Below, in pieces: positions 10,657 to 21,831 of a stretch of 64,000 nt of DNA (within the stretch, counting starts at the first letter, position 1; each line of letters opens with the position of its first letter). Origin of the DNA: Babylonia areolata (Eukaryota > Mollusca > Gastropoda > Neogastropoda > Buccinidae); assembly GCF_041734735.1 (NCBI RefSeq), contig NC_134878.1:40608329-40672328 (forward strand), given 5' to 3'. Position numbers and translations under genes: made by a program. The notes under the pieces are model-generated. The model made no database searches and had not been told where the DNA came from. It worked only from the letters and a program-made list of their open reading frames with translations.

Positions 10657-11994
10657 CTACTGGTTCGTATGGGGAGCCCTTGTTACCGAGACGGCAGTGT
10701 TAGCCACGACAAAGGAAATCCCCTTGGAACCTTCAGCCCTGGTCATGCGGAAATCCCTGAGGTAGAAGTTGATGAATGAATTCTCAGACCACCAGAAGGC
10801 TGCCTCCAAGACATGCTGCAGTGGCACTGAGTGCTGGAAAGCAGCCGAAGTAGCTATGGCCCGCACTTCGCGTGCTCTGGGATGAAGACATCTGATATCC
10901 CTATGAGCATGAGAGTAGGCTCTACGAATGACTTGGGAAACGCAGCGGGAAATGGTGCCTGCAGCGATGTCTTTCTTGTAATTCTCATTGAGGGAGATGA
11001 GCAGACGCCTCTGAGAAGAACGCCTATAGCGAGACCTATCCCAATAGTATTTGAGACACCAAACATGGCAGAGATGCTTATCCTCATCATCTTGGGCAAT
11101 ATCAGACAAAGGTCTGACCCTCAGAGAGGGGGAAGGGACCTCAGGGTCTTGGTTCTTAGCCAGAAACTCTGGAAGGAAACGAAGAGTGATGGAACCATCT
11201 CTGTGGAAGGCCAGATCTTGTTGCATTCCACTAAGACCATGAATCTCGCTTCTACGACAGCCTGTGGCCAGCAACAGAAGAAAAGTCGTCTTGAGGGTGA
11301 GCAAGTCGAAAGGAATAGTCCCCAATGGCTCGAAGGGCTGTTTTCGAATGAAATCCAGCACCAGGAACAAGTCCCAGAGGGGCACTCTTCTGGGGTTTCC
11401 AGCTTCCTTCAGAGAGGCACCCCTAGCTACCTCTCTGAGCAGGAAATCCACTTCAAAGGCGGGACCACCTAGCTGTTTGATTGTGGTACAGATGGCAGAC
11501 TTGTACCCTTGCACAGAACTAGCAGACAGGTTGAGAACCGAGGAGCAGTGAGCCAGAAAGTTGGCCAGCTGCATGCTCGTAGGGTTAGTAGGGGGAAAGT
11601 CCTGAGCTGTACACCACCGCAACCATTTCTTCCAGCAAAAGTCATACACAGTCTCCATTCCCTCCCTCCTTGCTTTGGTGACTATGGAGAGGAGGTCAGA
11701 GGAGGCACCCCCTTGGGTCAGCGCAGCCGACACAGAGGCCGACCGAGGGGTCGAAGACTTCAATGGTGATGCTGACAGTTCCGACCGCACAGCACCCATG
11801 CGTGCAGGTGGAGCAGTTGAGGATTGGAATGAGGAATGCCCGAACGAGGCTGCCGCAGCAGATGAGATTTGATTTCGAGTTCCAGGGGTGGAACATGTGT
11901 CAGGGACTGAAGGTCCAGAAACCAGGGCTGGGCTGGCTATTTCGGCGCAATGAGGATCAGCTGCAGGCGTTCCAATCTGGCTTTCCGTTATCAC
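10657..11994 (-). CDS. DIRS tyrosine recombinase
   Basis: A 445-codon frame. The first 110 residues are Ser/Ala/Pro-rich. The core-binding part follows (about 115-210, with YDFCWKKWLRWC), then the catalytic part: TGCRRSEIHGL with the first catalytic Arg (about residue 245), HPRAREVRAIATS with the His/Arg region (about 375), and INFYLRD with the likely nucleophilic Tyr near the end (about 415). In DIRS elements this enzyme inserts the circular DNA copy into the genome in place of an integrase. The length fits the family. Confidence 0.88.
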   Translation of the reverse strand: MITESQIGTPAADPHCAEIASPALVSGPSVPDTCSTPGTRNQISSAAAASFGHSSFQSSTAPPARMGAVRSELSASPLKSSTPRSASVSAALTQGGASSDLLSIVTKARREGMETVYDFCWKKWLRWCTAQDFPPTNPTSMQLANFLAHCSSVLNLSASSVQGYKSAICTTIKQLGGPAFEVDFLLREVARGASLKEAGNPRRVPLWDLFLVLDFIRKQPFEPLGTIPFDLLTLKTTFLLLLATGCRRSEIHGLSGMQQDLAFHRDGSITLRFLPEFLAKNQDPEVPSPSLRVRPLSDIAQDDEDKHLCHVWCLKYYWDRSRYRRSSQRRLLISLNENYKKDIAAGTISRCVSQVIRRAYSHAHRDIRCLHPRAREVRAIATSAAFQHSVPLQHVLEAAFWWSENSFINFYLRDFRMTRAEGSKGISFVVANTAVSVTRAPHTNQ

Positions 11995-13637
11995 CTTGGA
12001 CAGAATTGGAAATGGAGGAAACGCGTAGGCTACTCCAGTCTAGAGAGAGAGCATCCACTGCCCACGCTTCTGGGTCGGCGACTGGAGAGACATAAGTGGG
12101 AAGTCTCTTGTTGAACTTTGTGGCAAGAAGGTCCACCATCGGCCGAAACCACCGTTCCCACACCCCCTGAAGGGTGTCCTTGTCCGTGTGGCTGACACTC
12201 TTGGACCTGCTGAGAGCATCTGCCAAGATGTTGGCTTTTCCTGCTATGTGTCTCGCTGAAAGTGCAATGCCCTTGCTGTGGCACCAACGGAGGAGAGCCT
12301 CAGTCCGCAGGGAGAGGTCTGCTGAGTGCGCTCCACCCCCCACCCCCCACTTTGTTCACGTAACATGCGACCGTCGTATTGTCTGTGAACAAGCAGATGG
12401 TCTTGTCAGTGGCCTCCCCCATGAAGTGCAGGAGAGCCCTGCAAACTGCCTCCAGTTTCCGAACGTTGATGTGGCACTGGCGCTCCTCCGGGGACCAAGT
12501 CCCTGCTGCATGGAGTGAGTCCATGTGGGCTGCCCAGCCCAGGGAGGAGGCGTCTGTGAAGAGTGCTACCTGAAGAGCAGGTGGGGCTATGGGCATCCCA
12601 TGTGTCCGAAGAGGGGTGATTAACCACTCTGATGTCACCTCGAGGAACCACTCACCCAGACATATCTGGGTATCCCATGGCTGAGTGCTCAGGAACCACC
12701 GTAACCTCAGTGCCCTCTGAGGAGGGCGCTTGAGAACCCTGCCCAGGGGAATGAGAGGTGCCATGGACTCCATCATGCCCAGGAGGGAAGAAAGTGTCCG
12801 CACTGTTGCTTGGGAGGAACGGCGCAAGTGGCTGAGGAGGCCTGCCAGACGGTCCCAGCGATCTGGCGTCGGAGAGACTATCATGGACCACATGTCGAAT
12901 CTCATCCCTAAGAAGTTGAAGGACTGACTTGGGGACAGATTGCATTTCTCCTGGTTCATGAGGAAGCCCAGTTGGGAGCAAAGGTCTAGAAGTCTGGCCG
13001 TATGACTCTGGCACAGGGCCTGCAACTGGGCCAAGATAAGCCAGTCGTCCAGGTACACACAGAGACGAATGGATTCCGACCGGACGATGGACACCCATTC
13101 CCGCACCACCTTGGTAAACAGGAAAGGGGCAAGGGACAGACCAAATGGGAGGGCCGAGAACTGGAACACCTTGTCCCTCCACATGAACCTCAGGTACTGA
13201 CGGGATGCCGGATGGATGAGGATATGAAAATAAGCTTCTTTCAGATCAATAGAGGTAGCCCAATTGCCCTGTAGAATGGTCTCTCGAATTTGTGCCTGTG
13301 TGTCCATCTTGAATTTCATTTTGGGGAGGAATTTGTTGAGGGGGGACAAGTCCAAGACTGGTCTCCACCCTCCTGAGACCTTTGGGATCACAAACAACCG
13401 GCCGTAAAAACCGGGGCCCGGGTCCAAGAGTTGAGATATCGCCCCTATGAGGAGTAGGTGCGATATGTCTTTTTCTAAGACGCTCTCCTGCTCCGTCGAG
13501 CTGGGCACATAAGGACGAGGAATGGATCTTAGAGGGGGGCGGTCCTCCGCCCAAGGCAGCACGTACCCCGACTCAAGCACCAATATAATCCAGTCACTCA
13601 GTCCCAGAGCACGCCTCTGATGTGCATGCCGTGACAA
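11957..13637 (-). CDS. DIRS reverse transcriptase / RNase H region
   Basis: The reverse transcriptase has GGWRPVLDLSPLNKFL, SIDLKEAYFHI, PFGLSLAPFLFTKV and the catalytic VYLDDWLI box. The RNase H part has LFTDASSLGWAAH, a Glu in RKLEAVCRALL, and FTDNTTVACYVNK, then the ADALSR block typical of the end of DIRS and LTR-type RNase H domains. It lies between the Gag-like region and the recombinase and overlaps the recombinase start by a few tens of bases, as DIRS frames commonly do. Confidence 0.88.
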
Positions 13638-13688
13638 GTTTCCTACTTGGAGGGGCTGAACGACTGGCAGTGCTGAATCGGGGCCCAG

Positions 13689-16027
13689 TCATTGGGGGTG
13701 CTGCCTTCTGGCCTTGGGCATGGCCGGTCGGCTTGGACGGACATGAGGTGGTTTATTCCTCTGCCGCTGATTCTGCGCACGCCGCTTTGACTTAGGTGGC
13801 GTGGTATATGGAGGGGCCCTGGTGGCCGGTCTCTTCAATGGCATACAACCCTGGCGCCCCTGGGAGGTGTGGGCTAAATATGAGGCCACCTCCGTGTTTG
13901 TCTGCCCTGTGGCTGACAAAATGGGGCGCATACTGGCCAAAGAGGGAGTGCTGCTGTGCTGGGATGGACCGCAGGGCAGCCCTCTCCTCCACAGGAATGT
14001 TAGGCGGAGAATGGCATCACGCCGCGCTAGCACAGTATTGAAGTGAAGGCTGGTAGCTGTGTCTGCAGGTGCCGTGGGACCAGATGCTACCCTATTGCCA
14101 AAAGTGTTTAACCTCTGGTCGGTGAAGAGGCCAGGCGGGACAGAGGAAGGAGACCCCGTGTCCTGATTAAACGGACGCTGTTCCCACAGCTCACTGGTCC
14201 TGTGGAGGAACGCGTCGAAGAAGGTATAAGCCGTGGAAACCTCGAGGAGGCAGCGGCAGGCCAATTTGTCCCACTCTGCTAACGTTTTAAAGGATAGGGT
14301 AGCTGAAGTGGGGAATGTGGTGCGCTGTGAGACCAACATCCTGTCCTGCGCAGAGGGCTCTGCTTCCCTGTAGGCAGGGTGGTCCTGTGTGTACCAGGAC
14401 CACACCCCTCCCTTGGAGGAATCTTTAAGGAACTTGACCAGGGAAAAAGCGCCCGGGGCAGAGAGGAACTCCCTGCCTGGAGGAGGGATGGAAGCAGCAC
14501 CCCTGACAGTGCGGGCTGGCTTATTAAGCCATTCCTGCACCATTTCTGGCACTCTTAGTCGCCTTGTGGTTCTGGAGTTAGAGTCAAATGGCCTAAGGAG
14601 GTTCAAGGGTAACAAAGTAGCAGCCTGAGGGACTGATTCAGCATGTGTGACCCTATTGGGGAGGGTCAGTTTGAGCTCGGCAAAGTCTGAGTTTGGTTCA
14701 GGCTGGTCCCTAGGGAGGCGCGGGCTCAATCTGTCCCCCTGGGATGGGGGCGAAGAGTGCTCATCCGCTTGTTCATCCTCATCTGAAGACAGGGGCTCCC
14801 ACTCTTGTTCACAGTCCATCCCCTGCTGGGAGCCATCCCAAGTGGATGTACCCACTGGGGCGTCCTGTGAGCTGTGGTCAGCCCAGCGGGGTGAGCTGGG
14901 ACGATCCCGAGCAGGGACCATGGCCGCAGCTGTTATGTCCTTGACGCCTGAAGTGGGTGGGGAGCGTGTGGAACCATGCTTGGGATGGTGGGTGCCGCAC
15001 CTTCTCAGAGAGGGCGTCTCTGGATGCAAGAGGGACCCATGAGTGCTGTGAGGGGACAAATACCCAATCAGCTACCTGTAGGACCGAGGGCTGGGTAGGT
15101 GGGAACTGCAGGCTCCCCAGGGCCGAGCAGGGCCCCTCGGCAGCCGTCGGTCCAGACAAGGAGGCCGTTGTGACCGTGGAGGTAACCTGTGGGTTGATAG
15201 AGGACCGATTTGTGGACAGAGTGGCAATATTAGTCGAGGAGCTCGACCTGACCGACAAGAAGTCGATCCCACTTGTCAGGGCTGTGCGTGTCACCCTGTG
15301 AGATGTGCTGGGTTGGGTCCAGTGGGGAGCGGACAAGGGGTTGGCCCCTGGTACTCCCGGCAACCCAGCATGAAGGAAAAAACCTGGCCAAGTCGGAGGG
15401 AAGTCAGGTCCGACTTGGGTGTCAGTCCCGCCCGAAGACGAGCGTGCTGACTGCCCGGAACCGCCTGACACGCGCGGGCCTCCCCCAGCAGGGGAGACCA
15501 GCCGGACAGTGGGAAGAGCCGAATCCCCTCCCGTGGGGAGACTGGGGTGGCTTGGCCCGGGGTGGGCAAAGTAGAGATCCCCCACCCACCCCTCCGGAAC
15601 CAAATTTTTCTCCCCCCAGAAGGAGGTGGGGGAGGGGGGTCAACAGAGAAGGGAGGAGGGGGAAAACAGCAATGGGGCCTGTGAGGGCCGTCTCCGAGTG
15701 GGGACCCAGGTAACGGCTGGGCGCGGCCTCCCCTTGGGAGTTCGCGCCTAGCTGCGAGTCCCCACTGCCAAGAGAGGACTTGCCACTCCCCCTTCTCCCT
15801 GTCTCGCGCTGGGACACCTCGGGAGGCGACGCTCGTACCCCTTCCCCCCCGGTCCCCTTCATGACCGTTTTACTAGTATGAAAGTCGCCTCCGCAATCAG
15901 CGTCTAAAGACGCACCACCGCAGTCCTTATCGGGAGGAATCATGAGCTCCAGGCCTAGGAGAGTCTCTTGCCAAGTCTCAATCCCAGCCTCATGATCCCT
16001 GCCTTCGTGGCATGGTATACGAGGCAT
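13689..16027 (-). CDS. DIRS Gag-like region
   Basis: A Pro/Ser/Thr-rich, low-complexity upstream part is followed by a more structured segment (about 13.9-14.7 kb) with VPEMVQEWLNKPARTVRG and FKTLAEWDKLACRCLLEVST, and a basic tail (PPKSKRRAQNQRQRNKPPHV) that could bind RNA. Its position before reverse transcriptase and its composition match the first ORF of DIRS elements. Sequence alone gives no other function. Confidence 0.7.
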
Positions 16028-16274
16028 GGTACCCGCGCTTAGGCACCCAGCGAAAATCCGACCCCCAACAGAGAAAGGAAAGACAGGATCGACTTAGAGG
16101 TAGAAGAAAACGAATGAATCGAGGGGGCCGAGTCGAATCGAGTACACAGAATGTAAGAATACATTACAGACAAGCCGCATGCAGCAAAATAAGGCCAAAT
16201 GAATACGCTTAATAGCCAAAAAAAAGTGTAAGACGAGACAGAGCGTAAACCGGACAAGATAGCGTGGAGAGCCT

Positions 16275-16446
16275 TGGCCAAAGGAAATGATTCAGCGCTT
16301 ATAGCTTTTAGAGATGTTTGATTGGCTAAGAGCGGACCGGGCAAGACTGCTTGTCTTTTTGCTGTTAACCGCGCGAAATTTGGCCAAGCAGAGCAAACCG
16401 ATAGGCCTAGTTTGCATCAGTTTGACATGGTACAGTATATGATACC
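16275..16446. repeat. DIRS right inverted terminal repeat
   Basis: Inverted partner of 10,295-10,465, at the 5' side of the element's coding strand. The two arms differ at a noticeable number of positions, for example in the stretch after CAAATTTC. Confidence 0.85.
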
Positions 16447-16450
16447 AAAT

Positions 16451-17700
16451 TTACTTTTTCGATGAATCGTACCCTTTCGAAGCTGGCTGGATGACAATGA
16501 TTCAGAAGCAGCCTTTTCATCTTGTTTGCATTTTGGAGCGTAAGCCACAATAAACAGACATTCAAATTTTGAACTGTATCACAGAATACTCGACAAGCCT
16601 TGTTGTCAGCATACCGGACATTGGCAACAGTTTCCTGTGAAGAGGGAAGAGACGAAAGTTATGAACTTTGGAGTGGTAGCAAATTTCACAAAGATAATAT
16701 GCTGACCAAAAACTAGTGAAACAAGAAGAAGCAAACGCTGTTCTTTGACCATGCTCATTCAGATTTCAATCAGCACCGATTCAACAGTGTGTCCCGCGGA
16801 CTCCCAAACCGAAACTGTGGTGCATCCTCTCTCATTTTAGAGTCGAGACGCACATATGTGCGTTAACGGAAGCCCTATTTCATTTCCATTGTCATCACTA
16901 ATCCAAATCTTCTAATGATTAATCTGATTGAAACTGAAGGTTCTTCATTGTTGACCACGAGGTCAAGATGACATATCCATTCTATTTCACGACCTCTTTC
17001 AGTTCAAACTATTCAAACTTACTTTATCCTCATCTGTGTAGCCCACAATGCTGTGAATTTATCTCCCATTCCATTTTCAAACACTGACTGTCTGAAATTT
17101 TCATGATTTTCAAAAACTCTTTACTCAAAAACTACTGCACCTATCAAGACACTGTAAACTGCAAATGGTGGCTTGAGAACAGAAGTCTCACATCTCGCTC
17201 ATTTGCATAAAAGTAAAGGCATATGGGATGCCCATGGACATGAGAGGGACTGAATAAAAAAAATGTACTTTACAGGAGGGGGAAGGCGTGTAGGGGGTGC
17301 GAGGCTGCAAAAGTCCCTGGTGTGATGGAAAGCTGACACTTCACTAGGGCTCCCCACTGAAGCTGACAAAATCCCCCCCAAAACTTTACGAATCTCAATA
17401 ACATTTTCAAATGTTGTAGGTTTGGTGCATAAAGTTTCGAATGGCCCTAACGAATAGACATGAACAGAGATAGTGCATGTGCTGTAGGATAATGAGTAAT
17501 ACCACTGAGCTATCGAGTTCACCTAAGTCAGTCAAAAGAAATCAATCTGTGTATGCATTTTGTTGTTTTTGATTCAAAGTGCACCAGATTTAATCAAAAC
17601 AACTCAGGACGGACTCTCAGCCGAATCTAAGAAACGCATATTTGGCACAAGAGTTGGTTCCGTCAAAAAAAAAAGAAAAATGGACCTTTTTTTTTAGCAG
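16451..17700. other. No recognisable feature
   Basis: Mixed-composition sequence without a family I know. It lies downstream of the last predicted exon of the minus-strand gene at 17.7-20.7 kb and may contain its 3' UTR, but I found no AATAAA on the minus strand in the first few hundred bases. Confidence 0.45.
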
Positions 17701-17731
17701 GATGGATAAAAAGAAACCAATTTGTTGTCAA

Positions 17732-18462
17732 TTAATCAGCAGCTGCATTGTAAGAGCCACTGTCAATGACATCCCTAACCTCTATTTTTCTCTCCAGATT
17801 TGCACAGATCTCAGGAATGGCCTCTGTGGTAAAATGTAAATTCCATGGTAAAGCGCATTGATCATTTTTTTATGCGTTTTCGTGTAGCTCTCACATCCCT
17901 GGATACTGAACCAAGAAAATGGTGAACCAAATCTGGTTTCAGCGGATTCCAAATTTCTGGCGGGTCTTCTGGGATTTGCAAACGAAAGCACGGCAGGTCT
18001 TCAGAGTGGGAATGGGTTAAAAATAATATATTAATATACAGTACACATGTCAATAGTGTAGATAGTGTCATGCTATGTGTTCTGTCAAGAATTTGTATTT
18101 CTATCAATTGCAAACAAGGAAAACTAATTTACAATGTGCCATTTTCAAACCCAAATGTCCCACAACTGACTGGGAAGAGCCCAATGAAATTTTCTGGATC
18201 CGGAACATCAATTATCTAAAAAATTCATAATCTGGAAATGCGGCTTAATTCAGAAGACTTACAACCTATTTCTTGCTTGACTCTAGTCTAATTCTGAAGA
18301 TTTTTTTTCTTTCCCTATGTTCAATCCCAATTTGGCTATGGTAGACAGTACTTCCAAAGATAGTGATTATGAATTTGTTCAAGATTACCAGTGACACACA
18401 TGTATGTACACAGACAATGAAAACCGATTTATTGACTCATTTTGTTTATACATAATACACAC

Positions 18463-18538
<76 letters not shown>

Positions 18539-20678
18539 AAATGAGCAAAAAATATCTGGTGGGATATGATCAATGAAACTATCAAAAATCAAGTCAATCT
18601 ATCCTGCAGAAAAAAAGTATGTTTTATCAACTCTGCAGAACACGAAAAAGAAAAACACTGGGTGGTAAAAAGTAAAATGTCTGAAAGCATATTGTCATGA
18701 TTGATAGTAACTTCAATTTTACTTTTTACTAATTTTAGGGACCGAGGTTTCATGGCTGCAATATACAAGAAATAATTCAAGAAAGCACTTCTGTTCTGCT
18801 AAATCAAGCACTGACAAATGACAAGTAATCTTACTGCAGTTCAATAGAGAACAAAAAGGATGAAAATTAACGTTATGTTTCAATCATGGCTGTAAAGACT
18901 ATCTCAGTAAAGACTATCTCAAGTGTAAATCTGGTGCAAGTCAATGTATCACAGGTGTGTGGGCATGGGAAAGGATAGGCTGTAAACAGAAAATAGCCTA
19001 GGTTGCATAACAGTGACAATGTGTGTATATTACTTATGTTGATATGTCAGCAACTGAACTATAGTGAAACGCATCTATTGCATTCTGTGGCAATTTCTAA
19101 TTCTATTCTGACTTGAGCACTTGACACTATGACAGAAGGTGGTGAAGTGGAGTCATATATTAAAATAAAAAAACCGAGGCAAAGCCTTCAAGACTCACTT
19201 GTGCTTCACGCTTTATCCAGTAATGGAATCATGAGAGAGAGAGAAAAAAAAAATTTTTTTCTTTAATTGTTGAAAAGTGGTCTGTATTAAATATGATATA
19301 TAAAATAAGCTTGGGAGAACAAAATAATTTCAAAAATATCAAAAAAAAGGCATGTACGCGGGATCGAACCATGCATGTTCAGTTCCGAAGCAAGCAGACT
19401 AATCTCCACTCCTGTGTGCATTTGATGTCAATTGACTAAATTTAATACTTAAAGCAATGTTGATGTTTTCTTCTTCGTGTGATAAATAGATGTGACTGTA
19501 GAGGACATAATAACACTGTTTAAAACATGTTTTTTGTATGTTTAATTATATCTCGATTATTCTTTTATTTCCGCGGTAAAAGGAGGCATACATACCAAAA
19601 GAGACATTGCCATTAAGCACACTGCAATACACTGGTAATCTCTTGATCTGTAAGTGCAAGAACCATGCAGTCTATACTGAGCTGAATGGATGGATTCAGT
19701 CTTTCTTTTATGTTCATTCCTGTTAATTCTGTGTCCACTTTAGAATATTTATATGCAGTAACACTGTATGTGTTCTGTCCACAATTTGTATTTCATTCCT
19801 TTTAATAATGAAGAAAAACGAGGTCATGTTGTCTTCGAAAACAAACTACCTTCCAGTGGGAAGCGGTTTTTAGAATTTTCGGATTTCAGAACGAATCTCA
19901 ACGAAATAAACCGTTCGGAAATACGGCTTAATTCGGGAGACTTACAACGCGTTATTGCTTTTTTTGTTGGGTTTTTTTTTTCTGACTAAGCGCGTTGGGT
20001 TACGCTGCTGGCCAGGCATCTGCTTGGCAGATGTGGTGTAGCGTATATGGATTTGTCCGAAAGCAGTGACGCCTCCTTGAGCTACTGAAACTGAAACTAT
20101 TGGTATGGCATACTATGTTTAAGCCAAAACTGGTACTGGCAGACAAAGTATTTCCAGAGTGGCCACAGACACACAGAGACAACCGAACACTGGGTTAAAA
20201 CATTGACTCACTTTGTTTACACAAGCGAGTCAAAATTAGGTATGATCGCACATCAGCATCCTAAATTATATAGCCTATAAATATGGCCGTAAATATATAT
20301 ATATATATATATATAAATATAATATATAACCTAGGTGGCGTAACAGTAACAATGCGTTTCCATGAATACCTAATATCTATGTTCATATGTCAGCAACAGA
20401 AAAGTATTTATTACATTCTGCGACAATTTCAAATCTGACACTTGAACACTTCCAAGTCAGGAGTCCAGCCGACAATCGACAACACAAACGTGTTCCGAAT
20501 TCAAAGATTTCAGGTTGTTCTTTTTCGATGAAGCAGTTGTTCAGCAGTTTTGTGTAAGTAGGCCAGTGATCGTGCACGGAATCAAAAATATGCTGTAAAG
20601 AAACAGACATGCTAAATTTCAGAGCAATCAATTTACCTCTTCTTTCTTGGGAGAGCTAGGATTATCGCTGTCAGACAT
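17732..20678 (-). CDS. Small host gene, four predicted exons, unknown function
   Basis: Predicted exons in transcription order are 20,678-20,637, 20,592-20,490, 17,998-17,895 and 17,821-17,732. Exon 1 begins ATGTCTGACAGC and encodes MSDSDNPSSPKKEE, then a GTAAAT donor. Exon 2 follows the acceptor TTCTTTACAG and encodes HIFDSVHDHWPTYTKLLNNC and on, with a weak donor GTTTGT. Exon 3 encodes LPCFRLQIPEDPPEIW and on, with a strong donor GTGAGA. Exon 4 encodes AIPEICANLERKIEVRDV and on, ending in TAA. All phases agree (0, 1, 0), giving about 112 residues. The product is soluble-looking, acidic at the N terminus, with no signal peptide or membrane span. I do not recognise it. The exon 4 acceptor has two candidate AGs two bases apart, and exons could be missing from the 2.5-kb intron. 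It is the best host-gene candidate in the window, but a prediction only. Confidence 0.5.
18058..18300. repeat. Diverged duplicate, copy 1 (partner 19,760-19,965)
   Basis: It shares GTGTTCTGTC, AATTTGTATTTC and a TACGGCTTAATTC / GAGACTTACAAC-type block in the same order as 19,760-19,965. It lies in the large predicted intron of the small host gene. The arms differ by many substitutions and small indels, so the duplication is old. Confidence 0.6.
18456..18535. repeat. (CA)n/(TA)n microsatellite
   Basis: A CA run (about 18,460-18,497) is directly followed by a TA run (about 18,498-18,534). Confidence 0.95.
18985..19120. repeat. Diverged duplicate, copy 1 (partner 20,325-20,455)
   Basis: Both copies contain CCTAGGT, GCATAACAGTGACAATG or GCGTAACAGTAACAATG, and ATATGTCAGCAACTGAA or a close variant, in the same order. 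With the 18,058/19,760 pair this indicates an old tandem duplication with a period of about 1.3-1.7 kb. Confidence 0.6.
19176..20231. mobile_element. TIR element, relative of 7,998-8,914
   Basis: It starts GAGGCAAAGCCTTCAAGACT and ends in the hairpin GACTCACTT...AAGCGAGTC (20,205-20,231), the same ends as the 8-kb element, after a matching ACACTGGGTTAAAACAT block. The interior includes a B-box-like stretch (19,370-19,380, GGGATCGAACC) and contains the copy-2 block 19,760-19,965, so its boundaries may be composite. It falls in the predicted large intron. Confidence 0.5.
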
Positions 20679-20790
20679 AATGAACTGCACGAAATGGCGG
20701 CAAAATGGCGCACGGATTGAATTTGACCAATGAACAGCGTGAATATTTTATTGCCACAACTACAGTGGCCATCAAATTTCTTTCGGTGAT
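20679..20790 (-). promoter_or_regulatory. Putative promoter / 5' UTR of the small host gene
   Basis: Directly upstream of the ATG on the minus strand are two GCCATTT-type sites (GCGCCATTTTGCCGCCATTT), which resemble YY1 initiator sites common in housekeeping promoters. A CCAAT box (plus-strand GACCAATGA, about 20,725) lies about 50 bp upstream of the ATG. There is no TATA box. Transcription start is inferred, not seen. Confidence 0.45.
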
Positions 20791-21831
20791 TTTTTGTCTG
20801 TTTCATTTGAAAGCGACAGCATTTCTTAATAACACATTATCAAATAAATACATGTTTTAATGAGTCTCGGAAAGAACGAGATGTTATCGTCGACAAAAAG
20901 AAAAACTGAGGTGGGGGAAAAAAGCGCTGAAGATTTCTGGACTCGGGCTCCCGAGGGAAAAAAGAAAGACAGAGAGTGAAAAAAAATGGTGTCACCATTC
21001 GTTTCCGATTTTGCAGGGTTAGCGTCTCTATCAACCGAGAGACATTTACTTTCAGTTTTAGTTAGGCATCCGCTCCCTGAAACTGGAACTCCATATGCAC
21101 GGCACCGAAACGGCACAGACACGGTATGCTGTTTCGGATACGAAACCTCAATTCACGAATTCGTCACAACGAAACGTCACGGCGGTATCCCACCTTTGCT
21201 GTCTTTTGATATATTGCTGAACCACTCAAAGCTTATTCAAGTTATTGCTGATCAATAGTGAACACACACACACACTGACGGACACACACGTGACACTGAC
21301 ACACACCTATTCCCAGTCCGGCAGCCCCGGTGACACACTGACACACACAGTGGCACACCACGGCACGCGCGCGCACGCACACACACACACACAGACAAAA
21401 AAAAAAAAAAAATCGCCTAATCCTCTAGTTATACATATCAAGTAAATTCAGGAATTACCTAAAACTTTTTACAGATGGTTCTCTTCTTGACTCTGGTGAG
21501 AACGGAATTGAATCATGTCAGTACTGATCACTGTGACTTGGGCCGGTAAACATTTTTATCATCTTTACCGCTCAGTGCTGAACTACTGTGTTGCCATGAT
21601 GTGAAGTTTTCATCACTTAATAAATAGACAAATAAGAAATGAATAAATAAATCAGATGTATGACTGATGATCATAACTTGTTCGTACTCGTAAAGGACGG
21701 GAACACGAAAGCGGCCTCGGTGGGTCTGTTACTGGCTGTGCCGCGGCGGAATAAACAACGACAATTAGTAAAACAATAAAAACTTGAATAAAGAAACAAT
21801 TAACTTGAAATGCATGTATGAACTTGAATGC
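20700..21831. other. Upstream region with CA tracts, no gene recognised
   Basis: Promoter-proximal sequence of the minus-strand gene, then short open frames without known domains, then CA/GACA-rich sequence (21,265-21,410). No transposon family recognised. Confidence 0.45.

Larger units (their letters stand above)
10267..16450 (-). mobile_element. DIRS-type tyrosine-recombinase retrotransposon, nearly whole
   Basis: About 6.2 kb, the usual size for DIRS elements. Going down in coordinate on the minus strand the parts are a Gag-like region, reverse transcriptase/RNase H, and tyrosine recombinase. Inverted terminal repeats lie at 10,295-10,465 and 16,275-16,446 and share a stretch ending AAACTAGGCCTATCGGTTTG. 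Just inside the recombinase end is an internal complementary region (10,528-10,625) carrying copies of both outer termini, the arrangement DIRS uses for circle-mediated replication. DIRS elements lack an aspartic protease and a DDE integrase, and I see neither here. The long frames suggest a fairly young copy, while the two terminal repeats differ at several sites. It looks almost whole, with only a few breaks. Confidence 0.9.

Noticed and set aside
14647-15713. Plus-strand genes opposite the DIRS Gag-like region
   Set aside because: They are antisense shadows of GC-rich Gag-like coding sequence, with no independent motif.
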